DNA of 63,425 bases from an uncultured Roseiflexus sp. (GTDB taxonomy: Bacteria > Chloroflexota > Chloroflexia > Chloroflexales > Roseiflexaceae): assembly GCA_937935075.1 (NCBI GenBank), contig CALGYB010000020.1:1-63425 (forward strand), in the 5' to 3' direction. Shown here piece after piece: positions 41,703-50,867 of the stretch (within the stretch, counting starts at the first letter, position 1; the number at the start of each line of letters is the position of its first letter). The notes beneath the pieces are model-generated. The model had not been told where the DNA came from, searched no databases, and saw only the letters and a program-made list of their open reading frames with translations. The position numbers were made by a program, and so were the translations under genes.

Positions 41703-42866
41703 CTATGTGTTTGCGCGCACAAAACGCTCGATACGCTCGAGCGCAGCCTCGATCTTCTCCATCGACGCAGCGTAGCAGGCGCGGACGAATCCGGCGCCGC
41801 TTGGACCGAACGTGTCGCCGGGGATGACGGCGACCTGTTGCTCGCGCAGCAGCCGTTCGGCGAAGACCTCACTGCTCATGCCGAGGTTCGCTACCTGCGG
41901 AAAGACGTAGAACGCCCCCTGCGGCTCGAACGTCGGCAGACCAATCGCGTTCAGCCCGGCGACGATGGTACGGCGACGGCGATCATACTCGGCGACCATG
42001 TCGGCGACGAATGATTCACCGTTGCGCAGCGCCTCGATCCCGGCGTACTGCGCCACCGTCGGCGCAGACATGATAGCGTATTGGTGGACTTTGCGCGCAG
42101 CCGCGACGATGTCCGCCGGCGCCGCCATCCAGCCGAGGCGCCAGCCGGTCATGGCATACGCCTTCGAGAAGCCGCCGAGCAGGATGGTGCGCTCGCGCGC
42201 GCCCGGCAACGCCGCAAAGCAGGTATGCTGCACGCCATAGACCAGACGGTCGTAGATTTCATCGGAGAGAACCAGCAGATCGTGGTGTTCGGCGAGTGCG
42301 GCGATGGCCGCCAGCCGCTCGCGCGGCATGACCGCGCCGGTCGGGTTGTTGGGATATCCAATCAGAATTGCGCGGGTGCGTGGTGTGATGGCGGCAGCGA
42401 CCCGCTCTGGATCAACCTGGAACGAGTCCCTGACTGTGGTGGGCACGAACACCGGCACGGCGTCGGCGAAGATCACAGCGGCGGGGTAGGCAACGAAACA
42501 GGGTTCGGGAATGATCACCTCGTCGCCAGGGTTCAGCGTAGCGATAGCAGCGATCTGCAACGCCTCGCTGACGCCGACGGTGATGAGCAGTTCGGTCTCC
42601 GGGTCGTAGCGCACGCCATAGTGCGCATACAGATGATCCGCGAGCGCCACACGCAATTCCAGCAACCCGGAATTGGAAGTGTAGCCGGTGCGCCCTTCTT
42701 CGAGCGAACGGATGCCGGCGGCGCGGATCGGCGCCGGAGTGACAAAATCGGGTTCGCCGACGCCAAGCGAAAGAACATCGGGCATTTGCGCGGCGATGTC
42801 GAAAAAGCGGCGAATGCCGGAAGCCGGGACGCGCTCCATGCGCCGGGCGATACGTGGGCGGGTCAT
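41703..42866 (-). CDS. Class I/II aminotransferase (aspartate aminotransferase-like)
   Basis: This 387-aa PLP enzyme starts at ATG 42866, with AAGGAAG about 6 nt upstream; an in-frame TTG lies seven codons earlier. VLSLGVGEPDFVTP begins the fold. The region DVLSLGVGEPD, the GYPNNPTGAVMPRE Asn/Pro motif, LSDEIYDRLVYG, and SFSKAYAMTGWRLGW with the PLP Lys (here LLGGFSKAYAMTGWR) are all present, as is the C-terminal substrate Arg region (FVRACYA). Substrate is probably aspartate, glutamate or an aromatic/branched amino acid. Confidence 0.93.
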   Translation of the reverse strand: MTRPRIARRMERVPASGIRRFFDIAAQMPDVLSLGVGEPDFVTPAPIRAAGIRSLEEGRTGYTSNSGLLELRVALADHLYAHYGVRYDPETELLITVGVSEALQIAAIATLNPGDEVIIPEPCFVAYPAAVIFADAVPVFVPTTVRDSFQVDPERVAAAITPRTRAILIGYPNNPTGAVMPRERLAAIAALAEHHDLLVLSDEIYDRLVYGVQHTCFAALPGARERTILLGGFSKAYAMTGWRLGWMAAPADIVAAARKVHQYAIMSAPTVAQYAGIEALRNGESFVADMVAEYDRRRRTIVAGLNAIGLPTFEPQGAFYVFPQVANLGMSSEVFAERLLREQQVAVIPGDTFGPSGAGFVRACYAASMEKIEAALERIERFVRANT

Positions 42867-42879
42867 ACGTTCTTCCTTC

Positions 42880-43656
42880 TTATCCAATGAGCCGCATGAC
42901 GGCTCGGGTGGCGCCGGGCAGCGGATAGCTGATCAGTGCGAGCAACCGTCCATACCAGGGTATCACGATTTCGCCGTGGGTGCGCCGCGCGATAGCCCGC
43001 AGCGCTGCATCGGCGACCTGGTCGGCGGTGCAGGTCGAGAGGCGGGCGATGCGTGGATATTTCGCAGCGCCTGCCCGGTGTTGGAAACCGGTTTCGGCGA
43101 CGCCGGGGCAGATCATGGCGCAACGCACGCCGGAGCCTTCGAGTTCGAGCATCAGGGTGCGGCTGAGACCGACGAGTGCGTGCTTGGTTGCAGTATAGCC
43201 GCCCATATTCGGCGCCGCCACCAATCCGGCCATCGACGCCATCATCACGATCTGCCCGCTCCGCCGGGCGAGCATGTGTGGCAGGAACGCCTGAGTGCAT
43301 GCCAGCGCGCCGAAGACATTCACCTCCATCATCGCGCGAACGTCCTCCAGGCGCGCCTCCGCCAGCCGGTCGAACACGCCGAAGCCGGCATTGTTCACCA
43401 GCACATCGACATGACCGAAATGGTCGAGCGTGGTGCGCGCCAGGCGTGCGACATCGGCGGGGTTGCCAACGTCGGTGGCAATGGCGATGGCGCGTGTGGG
43501 ACCGCCAAGCGTCTCTGCCAGGTGTTCGAGTTTCGCAACCGTGCGCGCCGCCAGCGCCACGCGCCCCCCGGCTGCAACGCAGCGCCGGGCGATCAACTCG
43601 CCGAACCCGCTCGATGCTCCTGTAACGACAACGACCTGACCTGCAAGCGCATCCAT
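42880..43656 (-). CDS. Short-chain dehydrogenase/reductase (SDR)
   Basis: This 258-aa classical SDR starts at ATG 43656. The cofactor motif VVVVTGASSGFGELIARR (TGxxxGxG) and the following acid-poor loop point to NADP(H). The catalytic set is present: NNAGFG, the Ser in MMASMAGLV and YTATKHALVG (YxxxK). It lacks a signal peptide but has a hydrophobic, Pro-rich C-terminus (WYGRLLALISYPLPG), which suggests membrane association. It leads the four-gene reverse operon. Confidence 0.92.
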   Translation of the reverse strand: MDALAGQVVVVTGASSGFGELIARRCVAAGGRVALAARTVAKLEHLAETLGGPTRAIAIATDVGNPADVARLARTTLDHFGHVDVLVNNAGFGVFDRLAEARLEDVRAMMEVNVFGALACTQAFLPHMLARRSGQIVMMASMAGLVAAPNMGGYTATKHALVGLSRTLMLELEGSGVRCAMICPGVAETGFQHRAGAAKYPRIARLSTCTADQVADAALRAIARRTHGEIVIPWYGRLLALISYPLPGATRAVMRLIG

Positions 43657-43731
43657 GGATTGTCCCTCGAAACGCATCTGGAACGTTTATCGGCGTGAGT
43701 CTACGCTTTGATCATCCGCCTGTCAAGCGTA

Positions 43732-43882
43732 GATCCGAAACCCTGCGCGCGTGGGTCCGGTGCGAGGCTCATACGTGACGCCCCCCGCCATTGATCCGAA
43801 ACCCTGCGCGCGTGGATCCGGTTAGTCGAAGCGATTCTTTTATGCGTTGCACTCCTCCGAAACCCTACGTGCGTGGGTCCGG
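43732..43882 (+). CRISPR. CRISPR-like mini-array: three repeats, two spacers
   Basis: Three copies of a 29-bp repeat begin at 43732, 43793 and 43854, exactly 61 bp apart. The shared core is CCGAAACCCTGCGCGCGTGG, whose ACCC/GGGT arms could form a hairpin. Copies one and two differ at one base; the third is degenerate, as last repeats often are. The two 32-bp spacers are unrelated. No cas genes are in the window, so it may be an orphan array or a spaced palindromic repeat. Repeat and spacer lengths match type I-E arrays. Confidence 0.5.
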
Positions 43883-43929
43883 CGCAGAGGTTGACGACAT
43901 CCTCCGATCTGCGCCTGAAGGTGTGCAGG

Positions 43930-44075
43930 CTCCGGGGAGCAACGCCCGCCTGCGTGGACTTGACCGGGCGATGCAACGAGGGATTGTCGGAACGAGCCGA
44001 CCCCGTGAGCAGCCCGGCGGGGCTTGCAGGTCCTCAGCGAGGGCTGTAGCCCGCCGCGCTACGGCGCGTCGCAAC
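43930..44075 (+). repeat. Dispersed GC-rich repeat, family R1 (variant)
   Basis: It contains CAACGCCCGCCTGCGTGGAC, GACCGGGCGATGCAACGAGG and a GTAGCCCGCCGCGCTACGGC hairpin. Parts match the R1 copies elsewhere. No ORF. Confidence 0.6.
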
Positions 44076-44108
44076 GAGGTATGCCTGCCCCTTTACGAAA
44101 GTGTTTGC

Positions 44109-44138
44109 TTGACAAAGCCAGAACACGGATGCTATACT
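44109..44138 (+). promoter_or_regulatory. Sigma70-type promoter of the SufR-like gene and sod
   Basis: A perfect TTGACA (44109-44114), an 18-bp spacer and TATACT (44133-44138) make the best-matching promoter in the window. It lies 39 bp before the regulator's start codon. Confidence 0.8.
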
Positions 44139-44176
44139 GCCAGCGAAGCGACAACGTGTAGCGGAGCGTTGCAGGG

Positions 44177-44812
44177 ATGACCGCACACCGCGAACAAGGT
44201 GAAACACGCCGTCAGATCCTGCTGTTGTTGCGGCGAAAAGGTCCGATGACCGCCGCCGAACTGAGCGAGGCTCTTGGCATTGGCGCGGTTGGTGTGCGGC
44301 AGCATCTGGCGCTGCTCGAACGTGATGGACTGGTGCATGCCAGTGGCGTGCGTCGTGCAGTGGGGCGTCCAAGTCATCTGTATGCGCTTACCGAGGCGGC
44401 TGAGGCGCTCTTTCCAAAAGCCTACGACCACCTGTTGATCGACGCACTGGAGTTCGTTCGGGCGCAGGGGGGGGAGAATGCAATCGAGCACCTGTTCGAG
44501 GCGCGGCGTAAACGTCTGTATGTCGAGTATGCACCGCGCCTGGAAGGACGGTCATTGTCGGAGCGAGTGGCAGAACTGGCGGCGATCCTGAACGAGCAGG
44601 GCTACATGTGTGAGTGGCGCCGTCTTCCAGATGGCGCGATCGAGCTTATCGAGCACAACTGCCCGATTGATTGCGTAGCGCGCTCCTATCCGCAAGCCTG
44701 TATTCACGAACGCGCTCTGTACGAAGACCTGCTTCGCGTGCCGGTTGAGCGTCAGCAGACCATTGCTGCCGATGGTCGCTGCTGTCGTTTTCGAATCGCT
44801 GGTGAATCGTAA
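44177..44812 (+). CDS. SufR-like iron-sulfur transcriptional regulator
   Basis: This 211-aa protein has an N-terminal winged helix (about 8-75: RRQILLLLRRKGPMTAAELS, then VGVRQHLALLERDGLV). The C-terminal half matches the SufR/DeoR-like group: IEHNCPIDCVARSYPQACIHE supplies Cys162, Cys166 and Cys175, and GRCCRF two more. In cyanobacteria SufR binds an Fe-S cluster through this Cys set and represses the suf operon. Here the next gene, 42 bp away, is superoxide dismutase, so an iron or redox signal may control antioxidant defence. The ribosome site is poor (GCAGGG abuts the ATG). Confidence 0.85.
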   Translation: MTAHREQGETRRQILLLLRRKGPMTAAELSEALGIGAVGVRQHLALLERDGLVHASGVRRAVGRPSHLYALTEAAEALFPKAYDHLLIDALEFVRAQGGENAIEHLFEARRKRLYVEYAPRLEGRSLSERVAELAAILNEQGYMCEWRRLPDGAIELIEHNCPIDCVARSYPQACIHERALYEDLLRVPVERQQTIAADGRCCRFRIAGES

Positions 44813-44854
44813 GACAGACAGCCCCGGTTGTTTGTTGAGAAGGAGGGAGAACCC

Positions 44855-45460
44855 ATGGCTTTCACACTTCCGCCGTTGCCGTATGATTTTTCTGCGCTGG
44901 AACCGCATATCGACACAATGACCATGCAGATCCACCACGGCAAGCATCATCAGGCGTATGTGACGAATCTGAATGCGGCGCTCGAAGGTCATCCGTCGTT
45001 GCAGAATGCAACAATCGAAGAAATTCTGAAGAACATCAACGATGTGCCCGAAAGCATCCGGCAGGCGGTGATCAACAATGGCGGCGGGCATCACAACCAT
45101 ACGCTCTTCTGGAACATTATGGGACCGAACGGCGGCGGTGAGCCGCGCGGCGAACTGGCAAAGGCGATCAACGACACGTTTGGCAGCTTTGCCGAGTTCA
45201 AGGCAAAAATCAAGGATGCCGGCGTCAAGCGCTTCGGCAGCGGCTGGGCATGGCTGGTGAAGGATAAGGATGGCAAACTTCACATCTACAGCACCGCCAA
45301 CCAGGATAGCCCGCTCATGCAGGGGCATATTCCGATACTCGGCGTTGATGTGTGGGAGCATGCCTACTACCTGAAGTACCAGAACCGTCGGCCTGACTAC
45401 CTCGATGCCTGGTGGAACACAGTGAATTGGGATGCAGTGGCGGAGCGCTTCGGGCAGTAA
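44855..45460 (+). CDS. sodA: Superoxide dismutase (Fe/Mn family)
   Basis: This 201-aa enzyme starts at ATG 44855 after a strong GAAGGAGGGAG. It converts superoxide to peroxide and oxygen. The metal ligands are clear: His27 in [13 protein letters not shown], the His in [11 protein letters not shown], then Asp and His in [18 protein letters not shown]. The motif GGGEP and Gln in the middle region are as in Mn-type enzymes, but metal choice cannot be fixed by eye. No signal peptide, so it is cytosolic. A long terminator hairpin follows the stop by 23 bp. Confidence 0.97.
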   Translation: MAFTLPPLPYDFSALEPHIDTMTMQIHHGKHHQAYVTNLNAALEGHPSLQNATIEEILKNINDVPESIRQAVINNGGGHHNHTLFWNIMGPNGGGEPRGELAKAINDTFGSFAEFKAKIKDAGVKRFGSGWAWLVKDKDGKLHIYSTANQDSPLMQGHIPILGVDVWEHAYYLKYQNRRPDYLDAWWNTVNWDAVAERFGQ

Positions 45461-45483
45461 CGTTGGACCACGCGCTGGTCTGT

Positions 45484-45532
45484 AAACGGAAGGTCAGGAG
45501 CGATCAACGCCGCTCCTGACCTTCCGTTTTTT
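45484..45532 (+). terminator. Strong intrinsic terminator after sod
   Basis: Positions 45484-45502 and 45511-45529 form a perfect 19-bp stem with an 8-nt loop, ending in a run of six T. It separates the sod operon from pdxST. Confidence 0.93.
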
Positions 45533-45556
45533 CGGTCCGCGACGATGTACAATCTA

Positions 45557-45565
45557 TGGTACAAT
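45557..45565 (+). promoter_or_regulatory. Extended -10 promoter of pdxST
   Basis: TGGTACAAT (-10 at 45560-45565) lies about 80 bp before the chosen pdxS start. A second TGTACAAT copy ends at 45553. Confidence 0.45.
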
Positions 45566-45643
45566 AATACGTGATTATCGCTTACACTCATGACAGGAAA
45601 GACCGGACAACGCATGTCGGTCGCTGGACAAGGAGTCGGACCC

Positions 45644-46525
45644 ATGGATAAGTCGACCTGGACGACAAAGGTCGGCCTGGCACAGATGCTCAAAGGCGGC
45701 GTCATTATGGACGTGGTCACGCCAGAGCAGGCGCGGATTGCCGAGGAAGCCGGCGCGGTGGCGGTGATGGCGCTGGAGCGTGTTCCCGCCGACATTCGCG
45801 CGCAGGGCGGTGTGGCGCGGATGAGTGACCCGGAGCTTATTCTGGCGATTAAGGAAGCGGTCACTATCCCGGTGATGGCGAAAGCGCGCATCGGGCACTT
45901 CGTCGAGGCGCAGGTTCTGGAGGCGTTGGGGATCGACTATATCGACGAGAGTGAAGTGCTGACGCCGGCGGACGAAGAGCATCATATCAACAAACACAAG
46001 TTCCGCATTCCGTTTGTGTGCGGCTGCCGCAATCTGGGCGAAGGGTTGCGGCGCGTGGCGGAAGGCGCCGCGATGCTGCGCACCAAGGGCGAGGCCGGCA
46101 CAGGGAATGTCGTCGAGGCGGTACGTCACGCGCGCGCGGTCTACAGCGAAATTCGCCGCCTGCAAACGATGAATGAGGATGAACTCTTCACCTATGCCAA
46201 GAACATCCAGGCGCCCTACGAACTGGTGCGCCAGGTGGCGGAGACCGGTCGGCTGCCGGTGGTGAATTTTGCGGCTGGCGGCATCGCAACGCCTGCCGAT
46301 GCGGCGCTGCTGATGCAGTTGGGTGTCGATGGGGTGTTTGTCGGCTCGGGAATCTTCAAGTCGGGCGATCCGGCGCGGCGGGCGCGCGCGATCGTTGCCG
46401 CGACGACGCACTACAACGAACCAGAGATCATCGCCGAAGTCAGCCGCGGGCTTGGTGAGGCGATGGTGGGCATCGAGATCAGCAAGATCCCGCGCGACCA
46501 GTTGATGGCAGGGCGCGGCTGGTAA
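45644..46525 (+). CDS. pdxS: Pyridoxal 5'-phosphate synthase subunit PdxS
   Basis: I start at ATG 45644 (AAGGAG 8 nt upstream), which gives 293 aa, the usual PdxS length; an in-frame ATG at 45590 would add 18 unusual residues. PdxS condenses ribose 5-phosphate, glyceraldehyde 3-phosphate and ammonia into PLP. Signature segments are [45 protein letters not shown] with the catalytic Lys, [13 protein letters not shown], and the phosphate loop [13 protein letters not shown] with [16 protein letters not shown]. It assembles as a dodecamer with PdxT, encoded 49 bp downstream. Confidence 0.97.
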   Translation: MDKSTWTTKVGLAQMLKGGVIMDVVTPEQARIAEEAGAVAVMALERVPADIRAQGGVARMSDPELILAIKEAVTIPVMAKARIGHFVEAQVLEALGIDYIDESEVLTPADEEHHINKHKFRIPFVCGCRNLGEGLRRVAEGAAMLRTKGEAGTGNVVEAVRHARAVYSEIRRLQTMNEDELFTYAKNIQAPYELVRQVAETGRLPVVNFAAGGIATPADAALLMQLGVDGVFVGSGIFKSGDPARRARAIVAATTHYNEPEIIAEVSRGLGEAMVGIEISKIPRDQLMAGRGW

Positions 46526-46574
46526 CAGGGTCGCAGAGTACAGGCGCGCCTGTACCCTGCCAGATGAATCGTCT

Positions 46575-47144
46575 ATGACGGTAGGTATTCTGGCGCTTCA
46601 AGGAGACTTCCGCGAGCACGAAGAGATGCTGCGGCGTATTGGCGCGCCGACCCTCCAGGTGCGATTGCCGAAACACCTCGACCAGGTCGAGCGCCTGATC
46701 ATTCCCGGTGGTGAAAGCACGACAATTGGCAAACTGCTGGCAATGTACGGGTTAATCGAACCGTTGCGCGCGCGCGTGCGCGCGGGCATGCCCGTCTGGG
46801 GGACGTGCGCCGGCGCCATTCTGATGGCGCAGCGTATTGCCGATGGGCGCGCCGATCAGCCGTTGCTGCGGTTGATGGACTTGACGGCGCGGCGCAACGC
46901 TTTCGGTAGTCAACTCGAAAGTTTCGAGATTGACCTGCCGGTGGATGGACTGGATAGCAAACCACTGCGGATGGTGTTCATCCGTGCGCCGGTGCTCGAA
47001 GACCTGGGAATGGCGGTGACGCCGCTGGCGCGCATCGATGATGGGCGTGTGGTTGCCGCCCGGCAAGCGAACATGCTCGCAACATGTTTTCATCCGGAAT
47101 TGACGCCGGATGACCGGATGCACCGCTATTTTCTTGAAATGTGA
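46575..47144 (+). CDS. pdxT: Pyridoxal 5'-phosphate synthase glutaminase subunit PdxT
   Basis: This 189-aa class I glutamine amidotransferase supplies ammonia to PdxS. TVGILALQGDFREHEEML, LIIPGGESTTIGKLL, the nucleophile Cys in VWGTCAGAILMA and the His-Glu pair in CFHPELTPD are all in place. No signal peptide; works in the cytosol as a complex with PdxS. Its order behind pdxS is the standard bacterial arrangement. Confidence 0.97.
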   Translation: MTVGILALQGDFREHEEMLRRIGAPTLQVRLPKHLDQVERLIIPGGESTTIGKLLAMYGLIEPLRARVRAGMPVWGTCAGAILMAQRIADGRADQPLLRLMDLTARRNAFGSQLESFEIDLPVDGLDSKPLRMVFIRAPVLEDLGMAVTPLARIDDGRVVAARQANMLATCFHPELTPDDRMHRYFLEM

Positions 47145-47171
47145 CATGCCATCTGGCGTCGGGGAACATCC

Positions 47172-48242
47172 ATGATTCGACCGGTGACGCTGAGCGATAT
47201 CTGGACCTTGAGACGAAAACCACGGAGCCAGGTGACACTGTTCAATGAGGCGATGCTGGTGTTGCCGCATCGTCCCTTCTGGTTTGCTCTGCGGTGCTGG
47301 CTCGAAGGAAGCGCCCAGGATTGCGCGACGTTCGTCTACCGCGAGGGTGCGCTCAGCGCCGTGGTCCAGTCGATCGGGCGGCGTGGCCGTCCTGAGCATG
47401 ATGTCGCGCTCATGGCAGCGTATGGCGGCGGCAACGGGCATCCGACCGACCCGGATGTGTGGTTTCGCCTGCTTGAGTCGTTGTGTGCGGAGGTCGGCGC
47501 AGCACGGGTGCAGCGGATCTATGCGGCGCTGCCGCAACGCCACGACGAATTGCGCGAGGTTTTTCGTCAGTTGGGCTTCACCGGCTACGCACAACAGACG
47601 GTCCTGCGCCTCGATGGTCCCGATTGGGATCAGGGGACGACGCTGGCGCCGATGCGTCCGCAGTCGAACCACGATGTGTGGGCGATCCATAAACTGTATG
47701 GCGCTGTCACTCCCCGGCAGGTGCAACTCTTCGAGGCGCGCGACGCGCGATCATGGATGTTGCCGCTTGATCGTGTCTGGCGCCGCCCCTATCGGAATGC
47801 ATGGGCGCTGGGCGCGGGCGACCGGATGGTTGCCTATCTGCATCGCACGACCGGTCCTGCCGGTCATGTCTTCTCGCTCTTGATCAGACCGGACGCGCGT
47901 GAGCAGATGACCGATGTCCTGCGATTCGGGCTGGCGCAGATCCACGATGCGCTGCCGGTGTACCTGATGCTGCGTGATTATCAGCAAGAAATGTTTCTTC
48001 CTGCGGGCGATCTCGGTTTTCAGCCGGTCGCCGAGCAGACGCTGCTCTGTAAGCAGACAACCGTCGCAGTACGGCGATCCATCCTGGCGCCGGTGCTCGA
48101 AAGCCCAGAGACCAACCCGCCGATACCAACCATTTCCTCTCGATGTGAGGATAGACGACCCTATGGCAATACAACGCGATATTACCAGCAATATCGAATT
48201 GCTGCTCGAGACGCTTCCGCCGCCTATTCGTCTGGCGATTGA
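47172..48242 (+). CDS. Hypothetical GNAT-like protein
   Basis: This 356-aa protein follows pdxT by 27 bp. It starts [17 protein letters not shown] and contains two stretches that look like GNAT folds by pattern: SVLALPQR-like beta/alpha text with [20 protein letters not shown] (about 130-160), and a second near [24 protein letters not shown] (about 275-300). The LGF and Q-rich ends are typical of acetyltransferase C-termini, but a clear acetyl-CoA P-loop is not visible. Its last 80 bp overlap the next gene in another frame, so the true C-terminus may be shorter than this ORF. Confidence 0.65.
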   Translation: MIRPVTLSDIWTLRRKPRSQVTLFNEAMLVLPHRPFWFALRCWLEGSAQDCATFVYREGALSAVVQSIGRRGRPEHDVALMAAYGGGNGHPTDPDVWFRLLESLCAEVGAARVQRIYAALPQRHDELREVFRQLGFTGYAQQTVLRLDGPDWDQGTTLAPMRPQSNHDVWAIHKLYGAVTPRQVQLFEARDARSWMLPLDRVWRRPYRNAWALGAGDRMVAYLHRTTGPAGHVFSLLIRPDAREQMTDVLRFGLAQIHDALPVYLMLRDYQQEMFLPAGDLGFQPVAEQTLLCKQTTVAVRRSILAPVLESPETNPPIPTISSRCEDRRPYGNTTRYYQQYRIAARDASAAYSSGD

Positions 48243-49788
48243 GGCAGGTCCCGACGATCAGGAGGATCTGCTGGAAGTGATCATGGATCTTGGTCGGCTC
48301 CCCGAAGCGCGCTACCGTCATCACGAACGTTTTCTCAGCGACCGCGAAGTGACACAGGAAGAGATTGACTACGTCATTGCGCGCATCGGCGCCTTTGGCG
48401 AGGATAATCGCGCCGGGATACCGCGCACGCTGCATCGCATTTCGGCGATTCGCAATCGCACCGGGCGCGTGATCGGGTTGACATGCCGCGTTGGGCGCGC
48501 GGTCTTCGGTACGATCGTTATTCTGCGCGACTTGATCGAGTCCGGGAAGAGTGTGCTCCTCCTGGGGCGCCCCGGCGTCGGCAAGACGACGATGCTGCGC
48601 GAGACGGCACGGGTGCTGGCGGAAGACCTGCGTAAGCGCGTGGTGATCGTCGATACGTCGAACGAGATCGCTGGCGATGGCGATATTCCGCACCCTGGCA
48701 TTGGGCGGGCGCGGCGCATGCAGGTGCCGCGCCCGTCGGAACAGCACGCCGTGATGATCGAGGCGGTCGAAAACCATATGCCGGAGGTGATCGTCATCGA
48801 TGAGATCGGGACGGAACTCGAGGCGCTGGCGGCGCGTACCATCGCCGAGCGCGGCGTGCAGTTGATCGGCACGGCGCACGGGCAGACGCTCGAGAACCTG
48901 CTGTCGAATCCAACCCTGTCGGACCTGATCGGCGGTATTCAGGCGGTGACGCTTGGCGATGAAGAGGCGCGGCGTCGTGGAACGCAGAAAACCGTCCTCG
49001 AACGCAAGGCGCCGCCAACCTTCGATATTCTGGTCGAGATTCAGAACTGGGATCAGGTGACGGTTTATCCCGACGTTGCGAGCGCCGTTGATAACCTGTT
49101 GCGCGCCGAACCGCCGCGCGCTGAAGTGCGTCGCCGCACTGCCGATGGTCAGATAGAGATTGTCCCGGTGACTGCCGATGAGCAACAGATTCGGACGATT
49201 CCGGGCATTCGTCGTGGTGGCGGGCGCGAGCGAGGTGAGCGCGGGGAACGAGTCACGCGAACGCCGATGATGCTCTCGCCGGCACAGGCGGGGATGGCGC
49301 CGCAGCGCATCTATCCGTTTGGCGTCAGCCGCGATCGCCTGGAGCGAGCCATTGCCACGCTGCACGTGCCGGCGACGATTGTGCGTGATATGGGCGAAGC
49401 GACGATGGTCATGACGTTGAAGAACTACTATCGCCAGGGAGCGCAACGCGTGCGTCAGGCGGAAGAGCGTGGCGTGCCGGTCTATGTGCTGCGCAATAAC
49501 ACGCTGGCGCAGATGGAACGTCAACTGGCCGATGTGTTCAATATCAATCTGAGTGAGAATGGCGAGCAACGCTCCGCCAACCGCAATGATGATGAGTCCA
49601 TGACAGACGCGTTGCTGGAGGTCGAAACGGCGATTACGCAGGTGCTGAATGGAGAACGCTCGTCAGTCGAATTGCAACCGCAGAGTAGCTACGTTCGCCG
49701 GTTGCAGCATCAGATGGCGGAACGATACAATCTGCAATCGGAAAGTCGCGGGCGCGAACCGAATCGTCGGGTGAAAATCTTTCGCTAG
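48163..49788 (+). CDS. R3H domain / AAA ATPase (ycf45, SpoIIIAA-like)
   Basis: This 541-aa protein starts at ATG 48163 with GAGGAT about 9 nt upstream. The AAA module (about 80-330) has Walker [12 protein letters not shown] (about 133-143), Walker [15 protein letters not shown] and [13 protein letters not shown] linker with a Gly/Arg/Glu-rich run ([15 protein letters not shown]) leads to a C-terminal R3H-type nucleic acid-binding segment, ending [20 protein letters not shown]. Relatives occur in plastids (Ycf45) and as SpoIIIAA in spore-formers. A role in single-stranded nucleic-acid handling is inferred from the R3H domain. Stop to tmk start is 27 bp. Confidence 0.9.
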   Translation: MAIQRDITSNIELLLETLPPPIRLAIEAGPDDQEDLLEVIMDLGRLPEARYRHHERFLSDREVTQEEIDYVIARIGAFGEDNRAGIPRTLHRISAIRNRTGRVIGLTCRVGRAVFGTIVILRDLIESGKSVLLLGRPGVGKTTMLRETARVLAEDLRKRVVIVDTSNEIAGDGDIPHPGIGRARRMQVPRPSEQHAVMIEAVENHMPEVIVIDEIGTELEALAARTIAERGVQLIGTAHGQTLENLLSNPTLSDLIGGIQAVTLGDEEARRRGTQKTVLERKAPPTFDILVEIQNWDQVTVYPDVASAVDNLLRAEPPRAEVRRRTADGQIEIVPVTADEQQIRTIPGIRRGGGRERGERGERVTRTPMMLSPAQAGMAPQRIYPFGVSRDRLERAIATLHVPATIVRDMGEATMVMTLKNYYRQGAQRVRQAEERGVPVYVLRNNTLAQMERQLADVFNINLSENGEQRSANRNDDESMTDALLEVETAITQVLNGERSSVELQPQSSYVRRLQHQMAERYNLQSESRGREPNRRVKIFR

Positions 49789-49815
49789 GGCTGCACCCAT
49801 GATCGGCGATGATCG

Positions 49816-50505
49816 ATGAGCCTGTTTGTAACATTTGAGGGTCCAGAGGGAAGCGGCAAAAGCACGCAGGCGCGGCTGCTTTATGAATCGCTGCACACGC
49901 GTCGCTTCCCGGTCATTTTGACACGAGAGCCTGGCGGGACGCGGATCGGCGACCTGATCCGTCGGATTGTCCTGGATCTTCAGCATACCGAAATGGCGCC
50001 GACGACCGAAACGCTGCTGTTTTCGGCAGCACGGGCGCAACTGGTCAGCGAAGTCATTCGTCCGTATCTGGAACAGGGCGGCATTGTGCTGTGCGACCGG
50101 TATGCCGATTCGACCTATGCCTACCAGGGGTATGGGCTGGGGCGCGATCTGGCGGAGTTGCGCGTGATTACGACTGCGGCGACGGGCGGCCTGCGCCCTG
50201 ATCTGACGTTTTATCTCGACATAAGCGCCGAGGCGGGGTTGGAGCGGAAACGTCGGAAGCGCCCCGTCACGCGCCTGATGGGTCAGCATGGCATTGAACA
50301 GGAGTGGAATCGCCTCGATGCCCGCGAGCTGGAGTATCATCAACGGGTGGAAGCGGGCTACCGCGAGTTGATCGCGCAGGACCCTGAGCGCTGGCGGGTG
50401 CTCGATGCACGGCAGTCGATTGAGGCGCTGGCAGAGCAGATCGCGGCGATTATCGAGCCGTATCTGGCGTCGATTCCGCGGCTGGAAACTGTGCCATTGT
50501 GTTGA
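49816..50505 (+). CDS. tmk: Thymidylate kinase
   Basis: This 229-aa enzyme phosphorylates dTMP to dTDP for DNA synthesis. The P-loop FEGPEGSGKSTQA, the REPGGTRIGDLIRRI dTMP site, the DRY motif in VLCDRYADSTYAYQG and the lid region near LERKRRKRPVTRL are recognisable. It has the usual length and no targeting signal. It is followed 10 bp later by the c-di-AMP receptor gene, an arrangement also found in Firmicutes (tmk-yaaQ). Confidence 0.95.
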   Translation: MSLFVTFEGPEGSGKSTQARLLYESLHTRRFPVILTREPGGTRIGDLIRRIVLDLQHTEMAPTTETLLFSAARAQLVSEVIRPYLEQGGIVLCDRYADSTYAYQGYGLGRDLAELRVITTAATGGLRPDLTFYLDISAEAGLERKRRKRPVTRLMGQHGIEQEWNRLDARELEYHQRVEAGYRELIAQDPERWRVLDARQSIEALAEQIAAIIEPYLASIPRLETVPLC

Positions 50506-50515
50506 GGGTGATCGT

Positions 50516-50851
50516 ATGAAACTGATCATTGCCGTTGTGCAGCGGCAGGATGCTGGCGACTTGATCGAGGCGCTGACGGCGGCCGGTCATCGGGTGACTC
50601 GCATCAGCAGTGAGGGTGGATTCCTGCGCGAAGGGAATGTCACCCTCCTGATTGCTGCCGAGGATTATCAGGTGGACCCGATTCTGAAGATTGTGCGTGA
50701 GCACTGTTATACACGGACGCGGTATGTGTCGCCGCTGCCGCCGATCGCGGAGTCGGGCGAGTTCTACCCGCCAACGCCGGTGGAAGTGCAGGTCGGCGGC
50801 GCGACTGTTTTCGTGTTACGCGCTGCCGATGTGCGCCGCCTGACGCCATAA
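50516..50851 (+). CDS. darA: Cyclic-di-AMP receptor, PII-like (DarA/PstA family)
   Basis: This 111-aa protein matches the DUF970/PII-like c-di-AMP receptor: MKLIIAVVQRQDAGDLIEAL, VTRISSEGGFLREGNVTLLI and PILKIVREHCYTRTRYVSP, ending in the VQVGGATVFVL strand. In Bacillus and Staphylococcus the trimer binds c-di-AMP and changes loop structure; its target is not known. Placement after tmk is conserved with Firmicutes, which supports the assignment. A c-di-AMP synthase is not in the window. Confidence 0.92.
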   Translation: MKLIIAVVQRQDAGDLIEALTAAGHRVTRISSEGGFLREGNVTLLIAAEDYQVDPILKIVREHCYTRTRYVSPLPPIAESGEFYPPTPVEVQVGGATVFVLRAADVRRLTP

Positions 50852-50867
50852 TCCAGGAGTACGGTCA

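Noticed and set aside
47884-49569. 561-codon reverse ORF opposite the R3H-AAA gene
   Set aside because: Arg/His-rich shadow with no start signal; AAA motifs are on the + strand.
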